Below the pieces are notes generated by a model that did not search any database, was not told the DNA's origin, and saw only the letters and a list, made by a program, of their open reading frames with translations. Positions 6,321-15,241 of a DNA stretch of 16,383 nt are shown here, in pieces (the first letter of the stretch is position 1; each line of letters opens with the position of its first letter). The stretch lies in the NCBI GenBank assembly GCA_036123635.1, contig JAZADL010000093.1, positions 1-16,383 on the forward strand, read 5' to 3'. This DNA comes from UBA9410 sp036123635. GTDB lineage: Bacteria > Actinomycetota > Acidimicrobiia > Acidimicrobiales > MedAcidi-G1. A program made the translations under genes and the position numbers.

Positions 6321-7312
6321 ACCTCCGCCTCTCGGTGCTCGACCAGTCACCAGTCCCTGAGGGGTCTAGCCCCGGCGACGCCCTGCGCAACACCCTGGAC
6401 CTGGCCCGCCGTTGCGAGACCATGGGCTACCACCGCTACTGGGTGGCTGAGCACCACGGCATGACGGGGTTGGCCGGATCCAGCCCCGAGGTCCTGATCG
6501 GCTCTCTTGCTGGGGTCACCGAACGGCTCCGGGTGGGTTCCGGCGGCGTAATGCTCACCCACTACGCCCCGCTGAAGGTGGCTGAGGCGTTTTGCGTGCT
6601 GGCCTCGCTCCACCCGGGACGCATCGATCTCGGGGTGGGCCGTGCGCCGGGATCCGACCACCTCACGGCGGCCGCCCTAGCCCGGGGCGGTGCCCGTACG
6701 CCGCTGGAGCACTACCCCAACCAGTTGGAGGAGCTGGTCCACCTGCTAGACGACACCTTGCCCTCCCACAGCCCCATCCAGGGAGTGAGGGCCACCCCCC
6801 GACCCGAATCGCCCCCCGAGGTCTGGCTGCTGGCCTCTAGCGCCGACTCGGCCGCCTACGCCGCCCACTTTGGGTTGCCGCTGGGCTGGGCCGACTTCAT
6901 CGCCCAGGTCGACGGGGCACCAATCGTGGACGCCTACCGGCGTCAGTTCCAGCCGTCGGACCGCTGTCCGGAGCCGCGGGTCTTGCTCTGTGCCAGCGCC
7001 CTGTGCGCGGAAACCGACGACGAGGCCGAGGCCTTGGTGGCCGCCGTCCGGGCCTGGCGGGCCTCCGGTCTCCGGGGTCCCATCCCCGCCGCCCCGGAGG
7101 AGTCGACCTCCCGTCCCGTTCCCATTCAACCCGGCCGCCGGTCGGTTGCCCATGGGTCGCCCGACCGGGTGGCCGCCCGGTTGGACCCTATGGTCGAGGC
7201 GTTCGGCGCTGAGGAGTTGATGGTGGTCACCATCTGCCATGACCACGAGGCCCGGGTCCGGTCCTACGAGTTGTTGGCCTCCCGATTCGGCGTCCATCCC
7301 GACGCCGCCTGA
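6317..7312 (+). CDS. LLM-class flavin-dependent oxidoreductase (luciferase-like, MsnO8-type)
   Basis: This 331-residue protein belongs to the luciferase-like monooxygenase superfamily, which uses reduced flavin (FMN or F420) in a TIM barrel. Motifs typical of the MsnO8-type subfamily are LSVLDQSPVPEG (5-16), YHRYWVAEHHG (38-48), RVGSGGVMLTHYAPLKVAE (72-90), and HPGRIDLGVGRAPGSD (99-114). The substrate is unknown for most members, and flavin versus F420 use cannot be settled by eye. GGGAG at 6306-6310, inside the end of tag, lies six bases before the ATG. The start overlaps the tag stop by four bases, and the stop shares one base with the helicase start (TGATG). This makes it the middle gene of a translationally coupled trio. 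A link to DNA repair is suggested only by this arrangement. Confidence 0.92.
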   Translation: MNLRLSVLDQSPVPEGSSPGDALRNTLDLARRCETMGYHRYWVAEHHGMTGLAGSSPEVLIGSLAGVTERLRVGSGGVMLTHYAPLKVAEAFCVLASLHPGRIDLGVGRAPGSDHLTAAALARGGARTPLEHYPNQLEELVHLLDDTLPSHSPIQGVRATPRPESPPEVWLLASSADSAAYAAHFGLPLGWADFIAQVDGAPIVDAYRRQFQPSDRCPEPRVLLCASALCAETDDEAEALVAAVRAWRASGLRGPIPAAPEESTSRPVPIQPGRRSVAHGSPDRVAARLDPMVEAFGAEELMVVTICHDHEARVRSYELLASRFGVHPDAA

Positions 7313-9906
7313 TGGCCGTGTATGACGCCACCTTGGCTGACCGGATCCCCGCCGGAACCGACCCCGCCCGGGTTGCTGAGCTGTTTATCGACTGGGCAAC
7401 CGAGCGGAGCCTGGACCTCTACGACGCTCAGGAGGAAGCCGTCCTGGAGATCCTGGGCGGCAACCACGTCGTGCTGGCCACCCCCACCGGATCCGGGAAG
7501 TCACTGGTGGCCATAGCAGCCCACGCGGCGGCCCTGGCCCGCGGCGACCGCAGTATCTACACCGCTCCCATCAAGGCGCTGGTCAGCGAGAAGTTCTTCG
7601 CCCTGGCCCGCGACTTCGGCGCGGCCAACGTGGGCATGGTCACAGGTGACGCCTCGGTCAACGCCGATGCGCCAATCATCTGCGCAACCGCCGAGATCCT
7701 TGCCCACCAGGCCCTGCGCGAGGGCATGGCCTGCCCGTTCGGACTGGTGGTGGCCGATGAGTTCCACTTCTACGCCGACCCCCAACGGGGCTGGGCCTGG
7801 CAGGTCCCCCTGCTAGAACTGCCGCAAGCCCAGTTCCTGCTCATGTCTGCCACCCTCGGTCCGACGGCCCGGTTCACCGAGGACCTGACCCGCAGGACCG
7901 GCCGACCGGCGGTCACCGTGACCGGCACAATCCGGCCGGTGCCCCTCACCTTCCAGTATCAGGAAACCCCCCTCCACGAGTCCATCACCGAGCTAGTCGA
8001 AACCGACCGGGCGCCCGTCTACATCGTCCACTTCACTCAGAAGGCAGCCGCTGAGAAGGCCCAAGACCTATGCAGTCTCGACGTGCTCTCCAAGGAACAG
8101 AAGGCGGCTGTCCGCAAGGAGGTGGGCGGGTTCCGGTTTGACACGCCGATCGGCAAAGACCTGAAGCGGTTCATCGGCCACGGAATCGGTCTGCACCATG
8201 CCGGGATGCTCCCCCGCTACCGACTCCTGGTCGAGAAGCTGGCCCAGGCTGGCCTCCTGAAACTGATCTGCGGCACTGACACCCTCGGGGTGGGGGTAAA
8301 CGTTCCTATCCGGACCGTGCTATTTACCCAGCTCTGCAAGTACGACGGGATGTCGACCCGGCTGCTCGGCAACCGGGAATTCGCCCAGATCGCCGGGCGG
8401 GCCGGGCGACGGGGCTTCGACGACGAGGGCCACGTGTGGGTCCAGGCGCCGGTGCACTGGATCGAAAACCGACGGGCTGAAGCCAAGGTGGTCGCCGACC
8501 CCACCAAGCGAAAGAAACTGGTAAGGAAGAAGCCCCCGGAGCGGGGCTACGCCCACTGGAACAAAGAGACGTTTGATCGGCTGGTCTCCGGGGCGCCCGA
8601 GCCACTCATGTCCTCGTTCGAAGTCTCCCACCAGATGGTGCTCAACGTGCTGTCCCGTCCCGGGGACGGTCGCCGAGACCTCAAACACCTCCTGCTGGAC
8701 AACCACGAGCCCCGCGACCGCCAGCGGCGCCACGTCCGCAAGGCCATCGGTGTCTACCGTTCGTTACGAGACGCTGGGATCGTCGTGGAGCTGGACGAAC
8801 CGGATGACGAGGGACGGATGGTCTCGGTCGGCGTTGATCTACAGGATCGCTTCGCCCTCCACCAACCGCTGTCCTTGTTCGCCCTTGAGGTCATCCCCGA
8901 GTTGGCCGACCGGCCCAACGACCCTGAAATCCCGGCCGCTCCGGACCCCGATCCGGACGCCACGACCCGGGCCCACGCCCTGGACGTCCTTTCGGTGGTC
9001 GAGTCGGTGCTGGAGAACCCCGGCGTGATCCTGGCCGCCCAGGTCGACCGGCTCCGCTCCGAGCTAGTGGCTCAACTCAAGATGGAGGGCGTCGAGTACG
9101 AGGAACGCATGGAGCGCCTGGCCGAGGTGGAGCCGCCCCGACCGCTGAAGGAGTTCCTGTACGGCACGTTTGACGTGTTCCGCAGGCACCACCCCTGGGT
9201 GGGCGACGAGAACGTGAAGCCCAAGTCGGTGGCCCGGGAGCTATACGAAACCGGCTTCGACTTCCGCCAGTACATCGAACACCACGGTCTCAAGCGCTCC
9301 GAGGGGACTGTGCTGCGATACCTGGGCGAGGCCTACAAGGCACTGGTCCAGAATGTGCCCGAGGACTCCAAGACCGAAGCCCTTTACGACCTGGAGGCCT
9401 GGATGGGAGAAACGGTCCGCCAGGTGGACTCCAGCCTGCTGGACGAGTGGGAGAAACTCCGCCACCCCACCGACGAAGCGATAGGGACGGTCGAGGACCA
9501 GGCACCCGACCGACCGGACGTGACCCGCAACGCTCGGGCCTTCCGGGTAATGGTCCGTAACGAGGTCTTCCGATGGGTCCAACTGCTGTCTCGGCGCCGC
9601 CTCGACGACCACGAGGCGCTGGCTGGAATACCCACGGTGGACGACGTGCGGCGAACGGCTGACGACGTGACGGAGTCCATCGCCCCCTACTGGGAGGAGC
9701 ACTCCGAACTCCCCACCGACAGCCACGCCCGAGGCGGGGCTTTCTTTTCCCTGGACGACAGCGGACCTGACCGGTGGCCGGTCCGCCAGACTGTCGCCGA
9801 CCCCGAGGGCCACCACGAGTGGGTGCTAGACGGCGAGGTTGATCTGGCCGCCTCCCGAGAGGAGGGTCGGGCAGTGGTCCGCCTGGGGGCAATCCACCGC
9901 CTGTGA
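7312..9906 (+). CDS. Ski2-like DEFH-box helicase with DUF3516-type C-terminal region
   Basis: This 864-residue superfamily 2 helicase has two RecA-like domains in the first 400 residues. Motifs in order: YDAQEEA (37-43, Q-type), Walker A ATPTGSGKS (56-64), TAPIKALVSEK (84-94), motif II DEFH (149-152), motif III SATLG (179-183), GIGLHHAGMLP (291-301), TDTLGVGVNVP (322-332), and motif VI QIAGRAGRRG (359-368). The His and Leu-rich blocks are characteristic of Ski2/Mtr4/Hel308-type enzymes. The remaining 450 residues, starting near RKKPPERGYAHWNKET, resemble the DUF3516 region found with such helicases in Actinobacteria. It is rich in charged helices and has no nuclease motif that I recognise. 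The substrate (RNA or DNA) is not known to me. There is no ribosome binding site; the ATG overlaps the preceding stop (TGATG), so translation is probably coupled. It ends convergently, 10 bp from the polyprenyl synthase stop. Confidence 0.93.
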   Translation: MAVYDATLADRIPAGTDPARVAELFIDWATERSLDLYDAQEEAVLEILGGNHVVLATPTGSGKSLVAIAAHAAALARGDRSIYTAPIKALVSEKFFALARDFGAANVGMVTGDASVNADAPIICATAEILAHQALREGMACPFGLVVADEFHFYADPQRGWAWQVPLLELPQAQFLLMSATLGPTARFTEDLTRRTGRPAVTVTGTIRPVPLTFQYQETPLHESITELVETDRAPVYIVHFTQKAAAEKAQDLCSLDVLSKEQKAAVRKEVGGFRFDTPIGKDLKRFIGHGIGLHHAGMLPRYRLLVEKLAQAGLLKLICGTDTLGVGVNVPIRTVLFTQLCKYDGMSTRLLGNREFAQIAGRAGRRGFDDEGHVWVQAPVHWIENRRAEAKVVADPTKRKKLVRKKPPERGYAHWNKETFDRLVSGAPEPLMSSFEVSHQMVLNVLSRPGDGRRDLKHLLLDNHEPRDRQRRHVRKAIGVYRSLRDAGIVVELDEPDDEGRMVSVGVDLQDRFALHQPLSLFALEVIPELADRPNDPEIPAAPDPDPDATTRAHALDVLSVVESVLENPGVILAAQVDRLRSELVAQLKMEGVEYEERMERLAEVEPPRPLKEFLYGTFDVFRRHHPWVGDENVKPKSVARELYETGFDFRQYIEHHGLKRSEGTVLRYLGEAYKALVQNVPEDSKTEALYDLEAWMGETVRQVDSSLLDEWEKLRHPTDEAIGTVEDQAPDRPDVTRNARAFRVMVRNEVFRWVQLLSRRRLDDHEALAGIPTVDDVRRTADDVTESIAPYWEEHSELPTDSHARGGAFFSLDDSGPDRWPVRQTVADPEGHHEWVLDGEVDLAASREEGRAVVRLGAIHRL

Positions 9907-9916
9907 GGCGGCCGTC

Positions 9917-10927
9917 CTAGAAGTCGCGGTCGGTCACGAAGCAGGCCAGGCCGACCAGCTCGGCGGCCACGGTTTCGACCAGGTCAACGCCCCCCAGGGA
10001 GTCCAGAGCGGCGTCCAGGTGCTGCCGGGCCTCGACCACTGTCCGGTCCCGGCCCCCAGCCTCCTCGATGAGCGCCGCTGCCCGTGCCACGTCGGCATCG
10101 GAAAGGTCACCGTCGCCGGTGTATACCGCACGCAGCTCGTCGGCCGCCGCGTCGTCGGCGTCCAGTATCAGGGCCACCGGCAATGACTTCTTGCGCTCCC
10201 GCAAGTCGTTGCCGGCCGCTTTCCCGGTGACCGTCGGGTCGCCCCAGATGCCCAACACGTCATCCACGGCCTGGAAGGCCAAACCCACCTCCTGTCCAAA
10301 GGTCTCCAGAGCGTTCACCTGGGCGGTGTCGGCCCCGGCCAGTACGGCACCGACTGAGGCGGCGTATCCGAGCAGGGCACCGGTCTTAGCGGACTCCATA
10401 GCCACGCAGGCCGCTAGGTCCACATCGAGCCGGTCGTCAAAGGCCATATCGGCAGCCTGTCCGGCAATCATGACCGCCGTGGCATTAACCAGCCGGGTGG
10501 TAGCCACCACCCGCTCCGGAGTCGGGTCGTCCAGCAGGACCTGGAAGGCCAAGGTGTGTAGAGCGTCACCAGTAATCACCGCGTCATCCACCCCAAAGGC
10601 CGACCAGACGGTGGCCCGGTGCCGTCGTTCGGTGTCGCCGTCGATGATGTCGTCGTGGACCAGTGAGAAGTTGTGGACCAGCTCCACGGCCACCGCGCCG
10701 GGAACCCCCACCTCGGCTGGAGCCCCCACGGCCTCGGCCGATAGGAGGGCCAGTGTCGGTCGGAGGCCCTTGCCCGTCCCGACACCGGTCGACGAGCCGT
10801 TGTGCTCATCCCATCCGAAGTGGTAGCGAGCCGGGAGTCGGAGGTCTGCGCACAGTCGGTCCACAGCGGCTTCTAGGGCCGGCTCGACCAGGAGGCGGGC
10901 CCGTTCCAGGCAGTCGGGAACCGCCAT
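9917..10927 (-). CDS. Polyprenyl (geranylgeranyl/farnesyl-type) diphosphate synthase
   Basis: This 336-residue trans-prenyltransferase would condense isopentenyl diphosphate with an allylic diphosphate. It has GKGLRP (52-57, substrate-binding Lys and Arg), the first Asp-rich motif DDIID (92-96) followed by RRHR, KTGAL (181-185), and the second Asp-rich region FQAVDDVLGIWGD (218-230), then the RERKKSLP block (243-250). The first motif lacks the two-residue insertion of bacterial FPP synthases, and Phe87 sits five residues before it, so a short product (C15-C20) is likely but unproven. The second motif is DDxxG rather than DDxxD; I recall the same form in actinobacterial relatives. The ATG overlaps the omega-amidase stop by one base (TGATG), with no ribosome binding site, so translation is probably coupled. 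No carotenoid, terpene cyclase or quinone gene lies nearby in the window. Confidence 0.92.
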   Translation of the reverse strand: MAVPDCLERARLLVEPALEAAVDRLCADLRLPARYHFGWDEHNGSSTGVGTGKGLRPTLALLSAEAVGAPAEVGVPGAVAVELVHNFSLVHDDIIDGDTERRHRATVWSAFGVDDAVITGDALHTLAFQVLLDDPTPERVVATTRLVNATAVMIAGQAADMAFDDRLDVDLAACVAMESAKTGALLGYAASVGAVLAGADTAQVNALETFGQEVGLAFQAVDDVLGIWGDPTVTGKAAGNDLRERKKSLPVALILDADDAAADELRAVYTGDGDLSDADVARAAALIEEAGGRDRTVVEARQHLDAALDSLGGVDLVETVAAELVGLACFVTDRDF

Positions 10928-11691
10928 CAGTCGCGGCGGTCAGGGAGGAACCGGTAGATGTCGCGTACCTCGGCGACCCGTTCCGGGTCCACGTCGGCCA
11001 CCACGATGCTCTCGGCGTGGTCGACCCCCTCGGCCAGCACTTCGCCCATCGGGTCCACAATCACCGTGTCGCCTGAGTAGGTCAGCCCATCGGCTACCCC
11101 AACCCGGTTGACTCCCACCACGTAGGCTTGGTTCTCGATGGCCCGGGCCAGCAGCAGGGTCCGCCAATGGTGGCGCCGAGACTCTGGCCAGTTGGCCACC
11201 ACCAGGTAGACGTCGGTGTCGGCGGCCCGGTCCCAGAAGGCGTTGGCAAACCGCAGGTCGTAGCAGACGAAGAGCGAGACCCGTAGCCCGTCCACCTCTA
11301 CGGTGACCGGGCGGTGACCGGGGCGGTAGTGCTCGTGCTCGTCGGCGAACGTGAATGGGTGCAGCTTGTCGTAGTGGTGTCGGCTGCCGTCTGGCCCTAC
11401 CAGTAAGAAGCGGTTCACCGGGTGGGCGTCGTCCCGGTCCCGGGTCGGGATGGACCCGCCGATCCATATGCTCTGCTCGACGGCCCGGGCAACCAGGAAC
11501 TGTTCGGTGGGGCCGCCGGGGGGTTCGGCAATCCGGTCGGCGGCCAGTGAGAAGCCTGGGCCGAACATCTCGGTTAGGACAACCAGCCGGGCTCCGTCGT
11601 CCGCCGCGGCGGCGATTAGGGGCACCAAGCGGTCGCAGGTGGCCGCAGCGTCCTCCCACACGATGTCGTGCTGGAGTGCGGCGACCTTCAT
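10927..11691 (-). CDS. Carbon-nitrogen hydrolase, YafV/Nit2-like omega-amidase
   Basis: This 254-residue nitrilase-superfamily amidase is probably an omega-amidase, which hydrolyses alpha-ketoglutaramate (or alpha-ketosuccinamate) to the dicarboxylic keto acid and ammonia. The catalytic triad is visible: Glu41 (VVLTEMFGPGF), Lys109 (YDKLHPF) and Cys143 (FVCYDLRF). Blocks ADEHEHYRPG (116-125), VVANWPESRRHHWRTLL (164-180) and ARAIENQAYVVGVNRVG (182-198) closely match E. coli YafV by eye and fit Nit1-type deaminated glutathione amidases less well. The frame continues upstream to 11832, but that stretch overlaps the aminotransferase gene, so the start is set at the ATG giving MKVAALQHDIVWEDA. Only four bases separate it from the aminotransferase stop, and its own stop shares one base with the polyprenyl synthase start. 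Pairing with a glutamine-transaminase-type gene strengthens the assignment. Confidence 0.88.
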   Translation of the reverse strand: MKVAALQHDIVWEDAAATCDRLVPLIAAAADDGARLVVLTEMFGPGFSLAADRIAEPPGGPTEQFLVARAVEQSIWIGGSIPTRDRDDAHPVNRFLLVGPDGSRHHYDKLHPFTFADEHEHYRPGHRPVTVEVDGLRVSLFVCYDLRFANAFWDRAADTDVYLVVANWPESRRHHWRTLLLARAIENQAYVVGVNRVGVADGLTYSGDTVIVDPMGEVLAEGVDHAESIVVADVDPERVAEVRDIYRFLPDRRD

Positions 11692-11695
11692 TGTC

Positions 11696-12862
11696 TCAGG
11701 CTGCCAGACCGGACAGCCGGTCCATAGCCTCGTCGAGGACTTCGATCCGCTTGCAGTAGGCAAAGCGCACAATGGACCGGCCGGCATCCTGGTCGTCGTA
11801 AAAGACCTGGTTGGGGATAGCCACCACACCACACCGACCCGGGAGGTCCCGGCAGAAGTCCATGCCGTCGTCGTAGCCGAGGGGCCGGACGTCGGCCGTC
11901 AGGTAGTAGGTGCCCGGGGCGGGATAGACGTCCAAACCGGCGGCGGCCAGGCCGTCCGACACCCGGTCCCGCTTGGCCCAGAGGTCAGCGGCCAGGCCGG
12001 TGAAATAATCGTCACCCAGGTTCAGGGCGGTGGCCATGGCCCGCTGGAAGGGCGCCCCGCTGGTGAACGTTAGGTGCTGCTTGACGGTGTGGACGGCCTG
12101 GATCAGGTCCGACTTTGCGTGGGCCCAGCCCACCTTCCAGCCCGTGGTTCCGAACGATTTTCCCCCCGATGAGATGGTGACCGTGCGGTCAGCCATGCCG
12201 GGCAATGTGGCCAGTGGAACGTGGCAAATCCCGTCGTAGGTCATGTGCTCGTAGACCTCGTCGGTAACCACCAACAGGTCGTGCTGGAGGGCGACCCGGG
12301 CGATGGCGGCCAACTCGTCGGAGCTGAACACCTTGCCCGTCGGGTTGTGGGGAGTGTTGAGCAGGATCAGCCGGGTTTTGGGCCCAACGGCGTCCTCTAG
12401 GTCGGCCTCGTCGAACGAGTAGTCGGGGGCCCGCAGCGTGACCGACCGACGTACCCCACCGGCCAGCTCGATGATCGCCGCGTAGAGGTCGAAGTAGGGC
12501 TCGAAGACCACGACCTCCTGGCCGGGCTCCACGAGGGCCAGGATCGAAGCGCCTAGGGCCTCCGAGGCCCCGGTGGACACCATGACGTCGTCCGGGTCCA
12601 CATCTAGGCCGTAGAACCGCCTCTGGTGGTCAGCCACGGCCTGCCGGAGTTCCGGGATGCCGCGGTCCGGAGGGTACTGGTTGTGACCGGCCCGGATTGC
12701 GGCCACCGCGGCGTCCAACACCTCGGAAGGGCCGTCGGTGTCGGGGAAACCCTGACCCAGGTTGATGGATCCCGTCTCGAGGGCCAGCGTCGACATCTCA
12801 GCGAAGATCGACAGGCGGTGGCCCTGCATCCGTTCGACTAGATGCGGGTTCGGGTCATTCAT
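11696..12862 (-). CDS. Class I/II PLP aminotransferase, kynurenine/glutamine transaminase or MtnE type
   Basis: This 388-residue fold-type I aminotransferase resembles the kynurenine aminotransferase/glutamine transaminase K and YbdL group. Seen in sequence: NLGQGFPDTDGP (34-45), NQYPPDRGIPELRQAV (61-76), STGASEAL (96-103), LNTPHNPTGKVF (168-179) with Asn173, Asp201 in VTDEVYEHMTYD, the PLP-binding Lys235 in SSGGKSFGTTGWKVGW, and Arg366 in VRFAYCK, which would bind the substrate carboxylate. The GQGFPD and Y-rich pocket blocks favour methionine, glutamine or aromatic amino acids over aspartate. The omega-amidase starts four bases after its stop. Glutamine transaminases act in tandem with omega-amidase to make transamination of keto acids irreversible, for example in methionine salvage. 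The ATG at 12862 has no obvious ribosome binding site. Assignment of the donor is inference from context. Confidence 0.9.
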   Translation of the reverse strand: MNDPNPHLVERMQGHRLSIFAEMSTLALETGSINLGQGFPDTDGPSEVLDAAVAAIRAGHNQYPPDRGIPELRQAVADHQRRFYGLDVDPDDVMVSTGASEALGASILALVEPGQEVVVFEPYFDLYAAIIELAGGVRRSVTLRAPDYSFDEADLEDAVGPKTRLILLNTPHNPTGKVFSSDELAAIARVALQHDLLVVTDEVYEHMTYDGICHVPLATLPGMADRTVTISSGGKSFGTTGWKVGWAHAKSDLIQAVHTVKQHLTFTSGAPFQRAMATALNLGDDYFTGLAADLWAKRDRVSDGLAAAGLDVYPAPGTYYLTADVRPLGYDDGMDFCRDLPGRCGVVAIPNQVFYDDQDAGRSIVRFAYCKRIEVLDEAMDRLSGLAA

Positions 12863-12906
12863 GGCAGCCGACGCTACCGGTGGTCAGGGGCAGCCCGGGT
12901 CGGCGC

Positions 12907-15192
<2,286 letters not shown>

Positions 15193-15204
15193 GGTCGTTC
15201 TCGT

Positions 15205-15210
15205 TCCTTC
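15205..15210 (-). promoter_or_regulatory. Ribosome binding site supporting the TTG start of the CoxL-like gene
   Basis: Plus-strand TCCTTC at 15205-15210 gives GAAGGA on the coding strand, 12 bases before the TTG at 15192. The spacing is slightly long. It nevertheless supports TTG, since no ATG or GTG in frame nearby precedes the conserved N-terminal region. Confidence 0.4.
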
Positions 15211-15241
15211 TGCTCGGCTTCCGACCGGTGGACGCCCGTGC

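Noticed and set aside
9290..9892. A 200-codon minus-strand open frame inside the helicase gene
   Set aside because: Pro/Arg/Gly-rich shadow of a confidently assigned gene, no ribosome binding site or motif.
10068..10826. A 252-codon open frame on the plus strand opposite the polyprenyl synthase gene
   Set aside because: Ser/Ala/Arg-rich translation with no motif, fully antisense to a gene with intact Asp-rich motifs; a usual artefact of high-GC third-position bias.
11692..11832. A 47-residue N-terminal extension of the omega-amidase frame
   Set aside because: It lies inside the aminotransferase gene, and the family N-terminus MKVAALQHDI starts at 11691.
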